Source: Trichoplax sp. H2
Taxonomy: Eukaryota; Placozoa; Uniplacotomia; Trichoplacea
Assembly (NCBI GenBank): GCA_003344405.1
Contig: NOWV01000080.1
Location: forward strand, 62,001 to 126,000
Reading direction: 5' to 3'
DNA length: 64,000 bases
This document shows, in pieces, positions 49,121 to 62,300 of the stretch. The notes under the pieces are model-generated. The model saw nothing but the letters and a program-made list of their open reading frames with translations. It was not told where the DNA came from and did not search any database. Made by a program: the position numbers and the translations under genes. Every line of letters starts with the position of its first letter. Positions within the stretch are counted from its first letter, which is position 1.

Positions 49121-52100
49121 ATGTTAACCATGAAATTTGAAATTTTCAAATTTCTGCCCTACCTAGCGGTATTACTTACCTTTAAAACTTGTGTTTCATC
49201 CTATGAAAGCCATCAATACTGCATTATTGGCGCCGGCCCTGGTGGTAAGTACAGCTTTATGTGCCAACAGAACTGCCTTATTTCACATTATCGGAAGGCA
49301 TATTAAATCTCTAGAAACGCTTTACATTATCGGCTACTACTTCTGTTAGTACATAAAAAAGTTGTATTAAGATAATTTTCCAACCTTATCATTAATTGAA
49401 TTAAAAGAAAAAATTGTAGTAGTTTAACCACTCTAAAGTGAGAATCGAAAACTTTACGAATCGCGAAATAGATTAATTCCAAAGTTACTGATATACATAT
49501 GAGAACTACGAAATTTTTGTGCTTGTAAAACTATTTAGGGCTGCAGATGGCTTACTTTCTTGACTCTACGGGTAGAGATTATGTTGTTTTCGAACGCAAT
49601 AGCAAAGCAGGTTAGATTAAAATTAGACATATACTCTTTCTGTAAATATAAACTAAATTGTATTTTAATTGCAATACAGAATTATACTAACCTTAAATCG
49701 ATCTCTTTGTCCCTGCAAAATACCCAACTAGGCTCCACATTTATAAACTTACCACGCCAACGCTATTTAATTTCAGCTAACAAGATATATACAGGCAAGT
49801 GGTTCTTGTGTGGTTTATTGCTAATTGAACAACTGTCTTCGTCGAGGGTATCATAAGTACTCATATTTTGACTCAGAAGTAAGCATTATAAGGCATGAAT
49901 CAAATGATGGCAGTCGACTCATTCGACATTATCTTATACGACCTCAGGATTTTAAGCACTTAATCATGAAGAATTGAACTGGAATTGACTTCTTATACTA
50001 TTAGATTTTACATTAGTTGAAGGCATACCTACAAAGGCTGGCTCGTTTGTAATATTTTTTATACTCTATCTATTGCATTATTGTCACTGCTTTTAAAAGA
50101 GCATTAGAAATACTAAAACTAGAATTTAAATGACAAGTGAATAACAAAGTAAAACTGCTCAAATTGCAATACGTCTTTTAATATATTAAAAGTCTGATTG
50201 AATTTTCAGGTGAAAAGAATGTTGAATTTAACTGGCGGCATGATTGGAATTCGCTTTTAAGCCACGATGAATCTTTAGTGATGGGGCGTTATTCTGATGA
50301 GTACTTCCCACATGCAGATGATCTGGTGAGCTCAGTAGCAGATATTGCATAAATTCTATATACTTTCTGTCTCATTAAAGCTTACATTCATGTCTAAGTT
50401 GGAAGAAATGACAATAGATCTAAAAAATTTTAGGTTACCTACTTCAATGATTATGCAGAGAAGCTAAAATTGCGAATCAAGTACAACACTGAAGTAAGCA
50501 ATATTTCGGAAATCAAGGAAGCTAATAGCACCCAAAATGTATTCGAAATGAATGATTCTGAAGGCAATTTATACCGTTGCAACGTGACTATTGTTAGGTA
50601 AATAAGAACACTTTCATCAATTACAATTTATTGTAGAGTATGATCATTTCCCAGATTTTTACCTATCAGAGTAATACAGTATTTCTGTATGCAAATTTAC
50701 ATTATAGTACGGGAATTTCTTTGGCAAATATTCCAAAAGGCGCTATTGGAATCGATAATGCAGTTGTAAGTGATTAATCTTAATGCGGCCTTCTCTTGCA
50801 ATGCTTCATTTTATCTAGTCTTAAAATTAGATCTAGAAGATTTACAAACATTATTTTCCACCAACAAACTCTTAGATGTTCAAATGATCTGTTTTTAAGC
50901 ATTATAGAATTATTAAAGCAGTTAAATATAATTTAAAATCTATAGGGCTATGAATCCATGTCCATGAATTTAACCACTTATGAGGGTAAAGATGTTCTTA
51001 TCCTCGGCCAAGGTAAATGAAGCAATGCAATATGATGCATAATGTTACGGTTTAGAGGACTTCTAACCATGAAACTTTCGAATTTCTGATCATTCCTGAA
51101 GAAACGAACTATATCTCATTTACTATTTATTGCATCTCCAATTTTTTAATCTTCACCTTCTTAAAACAAATCTGAAACTCCTATTTCAGGGAATTCTGCA
51201 TTAGAAATTGCGAAATTTATCTCTCCGGTTGCGAATAAGATTCATTTGGTCGGCAGGTTGGTGAAGTTGAGATTATTAGTTGGAAAGCTGTATTATGCAA
51301 CTTGTTTAAAGTTGAAAGAGATACAAGTATTACCTCACAGCATTAGCTAATGATTTTGAATGTAAATCAAGTAAAAACACTTAAACTTTTGTTTAATTAT
51401 ACATCAGAAATGGACTCCGTCAATCATGGTCAACACATTATGTTGGAGATGTTAGGTAGAATTATGAAGATGATATGATAATTTTAAATCAAACTAGTAG
51501 AATATATGTAACTAGTACTTATTAATCTATAGCTATCGCATCTCTATAAAGGCTAATTACATAGTTTCTGAGAAAATAGTATAATACTTATTATTCGTTT
51601 ATGGTAATTGTTATTAAACGATAAAAAACTAACATATTGAAGTTTAGATGTCCCATTAATTGTATAAGTTTGATGAAAGAAATCAATAGATGAAACTTGA
51701 GCTGGATTTTTCAAAATTTCTTAACGAAAATTATTTTGAAATCTTGTGTGAATAGAGGAATTAACAGAGATTTTCTGGATGGCATGCAACTTCGATTTAT
51801 GGATAGTATAGCCTGTAAGTGAACTTGATACTATCGAATAGTATAAATATTTATAAAGGGTAAGTTATTGATCATAAATTTTCGAAAAATTTTATACCTT
51901 CTATTTACTATTCGGCTCAGATATCGAAGCTCAAAATATTGTTTTTAAGAAAACTTTGAAGAACAAAATTGGTCTAAAATTACGGGATCCTTTTTCAAAG
52001 AGAGTCATAGGCAAAGGTATGTTATTAATTATGACTATTATGACGAAATAGTACTTTAATTCGCACTTTAATTGTCGCTCATTCTAATAAGTAGTTTTTT

Positions 52101-54411
52101 GATACGACAATGGTAGAATAAGTTTGAGCTTAAAAGTTGCGGCTCTGGTAAAATGCTATAATGTGAAAACTAATGAAATTTGCTATTAATAGGCAGTAGA
52201 ACATCAGTTTGTTCAAGGAACATATTAGCTATCACAAATTCTTTATAAGTTATTAATTGCCTTCCGCGTTTGTTTTTAGGCCAAAATAATAATATTCTAC
52301 GAAATGAATACGATCATATAATTCGATGCCTCGGATTCCAGGTATAAAAGATAATTATAAGCGCTTCGTAATTACACATGCTTATTAGCTAATGAATAAG
52401 TGATATAAAAGATATTCCTTCCTTATTCAAATAGTTGAGGCGTTACGAAATATCGTATATACTTGCCACAAAATGCTACATAATCAATTTTTTCATTTAT
52501 GCGACAATCATTTTAGTTTGACGATTCTATATTCAATGGATCGACAAAGCCATTCAGGCTGAAAGATGACTTATCTAAATATCCATTTCTACGTGATAGC
52601 TATGAGTCTGTAAATATTCCTAATATGTATTTCGGTAAAAATTCAATTAATATTTTCGTTAAAATTTCAATAATTACTGCTAACAATTTTAAGTCAGACA
52701 AGGTAACTACAGTTCACTTCCATCAATTTTTTAAATCTTAGCGGGCAGCTTAGCTCATTCACGCGATTATCGTAAATCTTCTGGAGGATTTATTCATGGA
52801 TTTAGATACTCCAGTAAGTAATAAATTAACTTTATCTTACTGTTAAGGCTTTATGTAATAATTTGCTTAATGAGGGCCTAGCATTAATCTATTACCATTA
52901 CAAAATTTCATACTAGTTCGCGCATTACATCAAATGTTGGAATGGAAGTATCATGGTAACCCATGGCCATCTTCTCGCCTTAGCACAGATGCTTTGCTTT
53001 ATAAGATTCTAAAAAGAATAAATGAAGCCTCTGTAAGAACTAAAAATTGTATCTTAAACTTGCAATCAACTTTAATTGAATGCATTGACTACTTTCAGGG
53101 AATATATCAAATGTTTGGCGCGTTTGCTGACATTATTGTTATAGGTAGAGTCTATATGATACATCTATTTTATGCTTTTCATCAAATGGAAAGCCGATAA
53201 AATTTTTACTAAAATCGCAGAAATATAAAGACCATGAACTGACTAACAATTCATGTCATATAGATGAAAATGGATCCCATTATTATCTCGAAGATGTTCC
53301 GATTCATATCATACCTAAACTGGAAGGTAAAATATATATTTTAACTCCTAGATAGCCCAGTTCTCGCGCTTTGATATCAACGTAATAGCAGCAGACCAAG
53401 CGATTGCATGATGCTATTTTATTTAGTAATTTATCATTCTTTGATCAATTACTTATCACGATTTCTTATATCTAGCTGCACATGTAAATGTATCTGAGAA
53501 TAAATTTAGCTAATGTCTAATCACTTCTTTGAAATTTCATTTATTTATAAAGAGCGAACTGGGGTTCCGATTCAGAAAAAAATGTTTGTACTTACTTTTG
53601 AATATGGAAAAAAGTTTACTGGAGAACGGTAAAGTAGTAAACAAATCCAATATATCGTCATAACAGCTTCGAATGAAAGTAGTTATAAATTGAATGATAT
53701 GTTAGATATCCATTTCAAATTCTAATATATTGTTTGTCTATACCGACAGTACTGACACGCTGTCTCCAGGTCGTATCCATATTAATTGGACAGAAGCTCA
53801 TAAATGTAATTTTATTCATCCCAAAATTTATTACTATGAAGAGCCAGTAACTGGTAAGATATCATTATCATCACTCTAATTAGCATATAGCCAATTTTAT
53901 GCGTATGGTACTTTTATATGCGTATTAAAAACTACGATTGCTTAATTTTTATCTTATTGGGATTGCTGGACTGTCTACTATGTTAGCCTTAGAAACTTCC
54001 GGGGCATTGCCACCACCTACCAAACTTCATCATGTTGTTGAAGATTTTTTAACTCACTGGTTTGATTTGATTTTATAGGCTTTAATTTCTTATTTGAAAT
54101 CATGTATGTCATAATAACGTAACATAATCGCACCTCATCAACTATAGGGATAAAATAGGGAGCCATATCATACCTATAAAACGGTTCTTGGCTAATATGC
54201 TTAAAGAAGATTTAAACAACTATTATGCTGATTCATGCTTTGAGGTATTAACAGTAAAAATGCCATCTTTTCGCCTAAAGATGTATTTTTTTTCTTTTTC
54301 TCATGAAATATTATCCTTTTTAAGATGATGATGCTACACAAAAGTGCTCCACCTAGCTGCTACCGAGGACAATTTATGAGCAGACACCCCGTTTTTTATC
54401 TGGGTTTTTAA
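49121..54411 (+). CDS. FOXRED2-like ER flavoprotein, copy A
   Basis: FOXRED2 (ERFAD) is an ER-lumen FAD oxidoreductase-like protein of ER-associated degradation. Exons: 49121-49244, 49539-49610, 49732-49794, 50210-50325, 50434-50597, 50708-50765, 50946-51012, 51190-51256, 51408-51455, 51756-51814, 51921-52016, 52280-52341, 52517-52634, 52742-52813, 52917-53032, 53099-53149, 53221-53326, 53553-53628, 53750-53853, 53987-54059, 54148-54244, 54325-54411 (631 residues). A hydrophobic signal peptide spans residues about 5-27, the FAD motif GAGPGG is at 37-42, and a second dinucleotide motif, LGQGNSA, lies near 220. RHDWNSLLSHD, WSTHYVGDVR, RCLGF, RKSSGGFIHGFRY and IYQMFGAFADI are family hallmarks. 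Oddities: intron 3 has a GC donor (ACAG|GCAAGT); the segment after FAD motif 1 is degraded (FINLPRQRYLIS); the exon 16/17 join needs a weak donor (AGA|GTCTAT); and the C-terminus ends HPVFYLGF with no ER-retrieval signal. Confidence 0.88.
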
Positions 54412-54443
54412 ATAGCCAAGTTTACGATACTGTAAAATTTTTG

Positions 54444-54449
54444 AATAAA
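54444..54449 (+). terminator. Polyadenylation signal of FOXRED2-like copy A
   Basis: AATAAA lies 33 bases after the stop at 54411, which implies a very short 3' untranslated region. Confidence 0.6.
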
Positions 54450-56395
54450 GTCACATTTATTGTGGTATCTTTCAAGTGACAGATTGGATAGTATAGAAGG
54501 CGTTTGCGATCGATATTTGGCATAAGACAATCCCAATGGTCTGCCAATTTTGACGATCATTGTTAGAAATCAAAGCTACATTATAGATCGATGGCTTCAT
54601 CAATACAGGCCTCCCATTCCTTTCTAATATCGCGTTTTAGACCTTTTTTTATTAGAGTTACAAGAAAGCCATGACAATCGTATTTTTCATAATTATTTTT
54701 ACAGAATGGATGTAATTTCTTCCCTAAATATTGCACTTTAAAATTTTTTGCCCCAGTTTATAATCTAGAACAAGAACGAAGGCAATAGATGTGAAATTGA
54801 TGCAGTTCTGTATTTTAATTAGTCTTACATAAAGAAATTACTCAGTACAACTTATCGTGGTTTATAACAGACTTTAGAATAGTATCATTATTTAACATGA
54901 AGTACGGTACCTTACCCTTGCACCAAATTGCCTAGTTTATAAATATTCCTTAAACGTCAGAGGTTGTGTATAAGACAGAAATTAGTGACATAACCTTATA
55001 GATACTACTATACGACCCCAAAAGTTCTATCAACTTGGATTAGTTATTGAATATATTGTTTTATCCGTTTCCTGTGCAATAAAGTGTTACATGAAATATG
55101 AATGAATATTTTGCATTATTCATGCTTTATACATTATCTAGTAATGAAATAGATCTAAGAACCTTCTATATTCTAGATTAAGTTATACATTTGAAATAAA
55201 TTCCCTTATTAATGAAACTCTAGATTCTACTTAAGATTATATCCAGCCTGACTTACAGAACTATTTTTCCCAAAATAGTATAATTTCTGAAATGCAATAT
55301 GGCTATAATCTTTCTACTGTATATTGGAAGGTGATCATAGATTGCTTTCTGCATTATAGACTTCCGCTTATCTGGATATTAACTTAATATGTGCATTCAC
55401 TCTAATCAGTTGTAAGTACTGTAGCATAATGTGGCTTTAACAAGTTTCAAGTAATAAAATTTACCTGGAGTAATCCTACCTATCCTACTAAGAGATCATT
55501 GCATGCCGCGAAAAAGTTTAATTTCGTGTTAGCATTTTTGGAAATGTAACTTAATGAGATTTAAAAGAACTATCCTGTATGGTGGTGAACCATGCAATAG
55601 GTGTGCGAATGCTAGACAGGCACTTTAAACGGATTAACATGATTCTATTGCAATCTCTTAATTGCAGGTTTTAGCAATATTATACAGCCGTGAAAGTGGT
55701 TGCAACATGCAGCAAATAGTATTAGCATTGCGATAGATATCTTCTGTGATATGAAATGCAATAAATTTAATTTATAGTGTCTACTAATAACACATTCAAT
55801 TCGATCTGTTGTAACGCAATTGCGGGGTCTTCTAACACCAAAATTAGTTTAATCAGGTCTAATTAGATTAAATTGTTGATAAATCAACACATGATGTTCT
55901 AACGTAATATTTTATTCTATTAAGCCTAACATAGTGACTATGTTAATTAATTTCATTAAGTCAATATAAACTTAATTAACGAATAAAATTCTTCCACGTT
56001 CTAACAATTTCTCTGTTCATTGTGTGCTGTAGGCAAATACTGAATCAATATTGAATTTATTACTGTGATATTTTAGCAATTACTACTATTCCTACAGGGA
56101 AATCATAGAGATGTAAATGATTAAGTCAACATCATCGTAGTTATCAGAGTGAATATAATTAAAGCGAATCATGACATTATTTGCCATGGAAATTTAAAAA
56201 TCATTCTTTCATCACCATGTAAATGCTTTAGCAACGAGTCTATTGATCTACCCTTATCCTTATTTTAAAGCTTTTAAGTGCAGAAGCTATTATAGAATCT
56301 TGATCACGTTAGCTCGATCAATATTGTAACTTAGTAGAGCTCAGTAATCGAAATAAGCGGTCGAATCTGTCATTGAAGATAAAGTTGCAGCTACC
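54450..56395. other. Spacer between the two FOXRED2-like genes
   Basis: About 1.9 kb of AT-rich sequence with no open frame that joins across splice sites. It must carry the promoter of copy B. No TATA box at a convincing distance and no GTAC cluster were seen. Confidence 0.55.
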
Positions 56396-59300
56396 ATGAG
56401 ACAATTACTATTGCAAAGAATTAAACTCATTGGGCTTGTCCTTTACTGTTCAGTCATTATTGCAATTATCGAAGCAAAGACAGAAAATCACGACTATTGC
56501 GTAGTAGGTAGTGGTCCTGGAGGTAAGTTAAATTGGAGAAATCGATATTGAGTCACCATTTAACGGATTATTAGAATTGAATAGTTATCCTTTATCATTT
56601 ATCCCTTAAACAACAAATGCTTTCTGTCTGAAAGCTACTTAAAACTACTGCTTCTGTAGTTTATGAGAATTGAACCAAAACAATTTATTTCATTTATGTA
56701 TTTATACTTAGTAATTTGCAAAATTTTGCAAATCGTTCTGTAACATAATGAAGGAGATGCCAATTTTATATGCTATATGATACCTTTATACCTGGACTAC
56801 TGCTTTATTATACGTCAGAATATCTTACTTGCTCAATATTCAATTAGGATTACAAATAGCGTACTATTTGGAAAGTGCCGGAAGAGATTATGTCGTGTTT
56901 GAAAAGAATGATATATCAGGTAGACGGTAGCTATTAATTTGTTAACTTAAATTAGTTAAATTCGTATGAAATTATATCTATTCGATAATATTTGTTGCTG
57001 CTAATGCATACCTTTAAAGGAGGTTAAATAATTGCAATACTGGAATCATGTATAACGTAGAAGTTATAAGCAATTCATCAAATTACATTAAATAAAAGTT
57101 GTTACGGCGAGAATTACGTACGTTTTCGCATATTATGATTACTAGTCTAGCCCTTTCTCGTGATGCTTCACGAGCTGTCAAGCTACATTTGTACTTTTTA
57201 CTTTACTGTACTTTATTATCATTAGTACCTTTACATAACAAACCCAAAAATCTGTTCACCAGCTCTATGTACTAATAGTATAGAGTTCTATAGTCCAAAT
57301 GCTACGCAGCCATGAAATCAATTTTCGATTTATAATACTTACTAGTTTTAATTTCGAATTCCCTCTGCGAAACTATAAGAGACTAAGATTTTCCGTACAT
57401 AATGCTTACGCCGATTACAAGACAATTGATAGATACTGATTCAATGATAAACTCATCAAAAAAGATTTGATGTTGAACGTTGTTTTATTAAAGCTGCGTT
57501 TACAAGAGCGGCATACAATTCTTACTCAGATGACGAGTTGCAGTTAGGCTCCATTCGAGAAGAAATCAGATTAATTTATGGCGACAAGTATCTACATTTC
57601 ATTTAATCTTAGTACTGTATAACTACATAAACTTCTTAATCTATTCCATTAGCTTATCCAGTTTTATAAAATCTTATAACGGCATGTGAATTAGAAAATA
57701 TAATCATTATTCCGTATGTCTATCAATCAAAATTTTAAAGTGTTATCTCTGACGATAATTCTCATCTTGAAAAAGACTCATTTTATTTCTATTTAAAAAT
57801 TGCAGGGTCATTCTTTACCGTTTACCCGAGGCATCGCAAACTGATTTCTGTAAATAAATTACATACAGGTAATAAAATCTCGAAAATTTTTGGCGCACCT
57901 CCTTTTATCTATGAGCACCACTATATTGAACTAGTTAAGCATTAAAGCACCATTCAAATCCTCAATAAATAAAGAATACACATCTAATATATGCTATCTC
58001 TAAATATATATTAATTGACATAATACCATGTTAAGCTGCAGTGCTGCATATGGCAATAAGACTACATGTTCATAATGTATAAGCGTACACGTATATTTGG
58101 ATGTATGTCCAACAAGTGATACATACTATCAGTACACAAGTATACACCGATTGCATTTCAGTAGATTTTAATAACGTTATTTACTACGCCTAGTCCAAAG
58201 CTTTTTGAAAATCGAAAGAATTTTCTTTACCTTATAGTGCTTACGAATCTTTGTTGAATTCTATAGGCCATTCAAACAGTGAATTTAATCTGAGACATGA
58301 TTGGAATTCCTTACTAAGCAAGAATCAATCATTTTTGATGTCTCAGTATTCGCGAGAATATTATCCAAATGCTGATAAATTGGTAAATTAATTCAAAGTT
58401 ATGATTGCTAATCATTAATTTGCTATTGTAATCCCCACTACAAAGTACTTCCTTTACTAATTTTTTATGTATGCAGAAAATGACTGAACCAGTATGATTA
58501 TACTTATAATCAGCCACGATACCTTCGAGCCTTAGATATTTCATTCTTCTAGTGCAGAAAGAGAATTATATTTATAGCAATAGTCATTCCTTCTGATCAC
58601 TCATATATTATTGAGCTATTATAACGATACTAAGATAAAAGTGATATCTTTATATAGCAGTATCATCATCAAGGATTACTGTTGCATTTCTTCATGTAAT
58701 TTATTGAAGATATAACATAGTTGGTACGGTCTACCATTTAAATCATTGTATGATATATTGAAAATTACTAAATCATAGCTTATGTGGTGTGATAATGTAA
58801 GTTCAGCTCGGTTTAGGATAGTATTAGAGTTATAAGCAGTATTATTTCTCAGTATAGAAAACATGAGAGATACATACGTAGTAATTATACTGCTACGTAT
58901 AAGTATGCTATTCAGGGTTATTCAGTTTAACAAACCATAGCTCTGTATCTGCTATACATTACTTTCTATAAAGCAAATTAATGATGCTTGGTAATATATT
59001 AAAATATTAGCAAAAGCACTAATCAGTTTGATCTGTTTCGATGGATTACTGAGTTAATTCATTTTCTCTATGTTTTATTAGGTGGAATATCTCAATGACT
59101 ATGCAGAACAATTTAAGTTAAAAATTAGATATGACACCGATATTTTAACCATTACTCGAGATAGTGAAGATAGTAATGCCAAGTTTAAAATGATGGACAG
59201 CAACGACAATACCTATATTTGTAAAGTAGCCATTATAAGGTTAGAATTGCCTTTCGAAGTAGTAACTGCTAGATTATATCCAAGATAAAATTCTTAACTT

Positions 59301-62300
59301 CCAGCATATGTAAATCACCTAATCTTTCTCTCCTGATTTCCTATATCGTAGTACCGGAATTTCTGTACCATATGTCCCAGCCGGATTCGTTGGTAACGAT
59401 ATCATTGAGGTTGGCGATAGCCGAATTACAGTCAATTTTTGGGTTACAAATACTGTAGTTACGATAAAGTTGACTTGATTCAAATCAATACGTGTGCTAT
59501 AGCTAAATTGCAGAATAAGTTCTAGATAATATTCAAACCTAATTCTAGAGGATTATAATCCATTTCTAATTATTAACTCGGTAGTTTAGGTGCGAGAAAT
59601 ATTTCTAAGTACTTTTCCACATTTTTGGTTAATGTTACTTATTTAGGGATATGAAACAGTGTCCACCAATCCCTCTAATTTTAAAGGTCAAAATGTCTTG
59701 GTTCTTGGACAAGGTGCGATGGAATAGATGAATAGACGGATATCTTACATCTTCACTTTTCTCCACTTTTCTCTACTTTTTGTGTGGCAAGATTAAAATA
59801 TTTTCAGCTGAGGTTTTAAGGTTTATTTGAAGCTAATTGTCGATATTTTTGATGTATTTCAAGGCAATTCCGGATTTGAAACAGCGCAAGCTATATCACA
59901 TACTGCAAATTATATTCATGTGTTTGGCAGGTAACGGTTCTATGAAAATTTTCAATACCGCGTTTAGTAGGTGCAATTAAGTTAGTACAAGACTCTGATT
60001 AAGCCAATACCTCCAATCTGCATGAAAGCGATGCTTGTGCTATTTCGTACAATAAATAGTGCAACGCTTGTTTACTTCATTAATAGAACTCGCGTTCGCC
60101 TTGCCACTTCAACACATTATATCGGGGATGTTAGGTAAGGATTGTGGTACTTAGTAATTTCGTAAGAGTGTACGTGCAAATTATTAGAGTTAGATTTCAT
60201 TTTAAATACTGGCTGAAAATTAGTGGAAGCCTATCATAAAATTAGCCGCAGCTTATAGAATGAAATTATTGATTCACTGTTTGCTCAGAGCCATCAACAG
60301 CAGACATATTGATTCCTACCAATTAAAAACCTTGGACGGAATTTTAGGTAAGTAACATAAATAATATTTATGTACTGATTGATCTCGGTATAGTAAATAT
60401 ATTCCTTAGTTAGGTATAATTTCGATTTAATGACAGCTATGGAAGTCTATTTAATATCACAACCCTAGGATTAATATAAATCTAGTAGGCTTTAACTGCA
60501 ATAGATTATACGATATAAGAGATGATTATCTTTTGATTTAGAGGGAGATTTAAAACTTGTTGCTGTAACTAAAACACGCGAAAATCGCTATCAGATTGGC
60601 ATTAGAACTTCAGGCAATTACTATCGTAAGTAAATTACTACCGCTTTCACATAACTTCTATAGCGGCAATACTACTTATTCTATTATTTATCTCTATGGA
60701 ATTAGGAGAATACTCTGATCTCTAACTACTATGTTACGAATGATAGTATCAAAATTTAATCAGATTATGACTATTACTACCGTATTAACCTAATTCTTTT
60801 GGATTTGCAATAGGAGGTGCTAAAAATGCACGCGAAGACTACGACCGGGTTATTCGCTGTTTAGGATTCAAGGTAGTTATTTACTAAAGCTAGTATCCAC
60901 TTTATGTCCTTGATATTGATACTTAGATGGATTTTGGAAGATTCAGTCCTTGATATGATAATGAATTATGTCCGTTATACTGTTGTCACTTTTTCTTCAG
61001 TATGATGATTCTATCTTTGGCGAAAATGCTAAACCTATTAGAGGAAGGCTTACATACGAAAGATATCCGATGATGAAAGGCAACTTTGAGTCTTCTAATG
61101 TAGATAATATGTATTTCGGTAAGCTAGTTATCTGTAAATACCGGATAAAGTATTTCTTGTCTATCTACTTTTTTGTCTTAATTGGAATTAATAAGCAATA
61201 ATTTATCAAGCAATAAACTTTTAACTATATCAGTATAATGAATACGGTACTTAATTGATAAAAGTTCTACTGATAGAACTAGTGATTAACATATTCAGAG
61301 AATGTCTTTACACTATAGTATAATACTGTCAATTTATTCTTAGCTGGTTCTATGGCACATTATTTGGATTATCGCCGCTCAGGCGGTGGCTCCATTCAAG
61401 GCATTCGCTATAATGGTTGGTATTGATTCGATATGAAAAATTCACTTTTGAATCACTTCTTTCCATGTTAGAACTACTTCTAAATGGAATTGCTTAACAG
61501 CTCTTAGCATGATGCAAATGATCTATACTAAGCATGAACTAGCTAGATAGCCTCAAAAAATTTTAAACGATCTACTACTATTTAGCTCGTGCCTTGCATC
61601 GAATACTTGAATGGCGATATCATAAAATACCTTGGCCTGCAGTGACATTTAGAGTTAATGCATTGATAGATCATGTTATTACTCGTATTAATCAAGCTTC
61701 AGTAAGTCTTTATTGAATGAAATAACAGAAAATAAAATTGCATAAGTATAGCTTATCACGCTCATACGTAACATAATACATTTAATTTAGGGCTTATATC
61801 AAATGTTTGACTCTTTGATAGATGTTATTCTAATCCGTAAGTAAATAAATTGTTCTGATTGTATCTACTACTGTTAAGGAAATAATTGACATCAGCTGAT
61901 GACTTTATTTGATCAAATTACTGATATCTTCTAATACTGCTCCTATTCTAATTTTAGAAAAACGAAATCGATTTCAATACTTAGAAGAAGTTCCAGTAGG
62001 TCTTTTACCCAACCTTGAAGGTGATGAACATTTTAATTTTGAGACGATGTATAACATGATGTAGTTATTGCGATAAATTTTTTAAATTATTCTAATCCTC
62101 ATTTAACAGTATTCAATATTTTATTATGCTTTCAGAGTTAACAGGAAGAAAGATAATACGTGGATTTATAACCTTGCATTACAAATACGGCAAAAATTTT
62201 TCTAATCCCGAGTATGAACTAGATTTGCTACATTAAATATCAATGACTAAATAAGATAAATTGGATGAGAAGCCTCATTAAATTTCAATTTATTTTCTTT

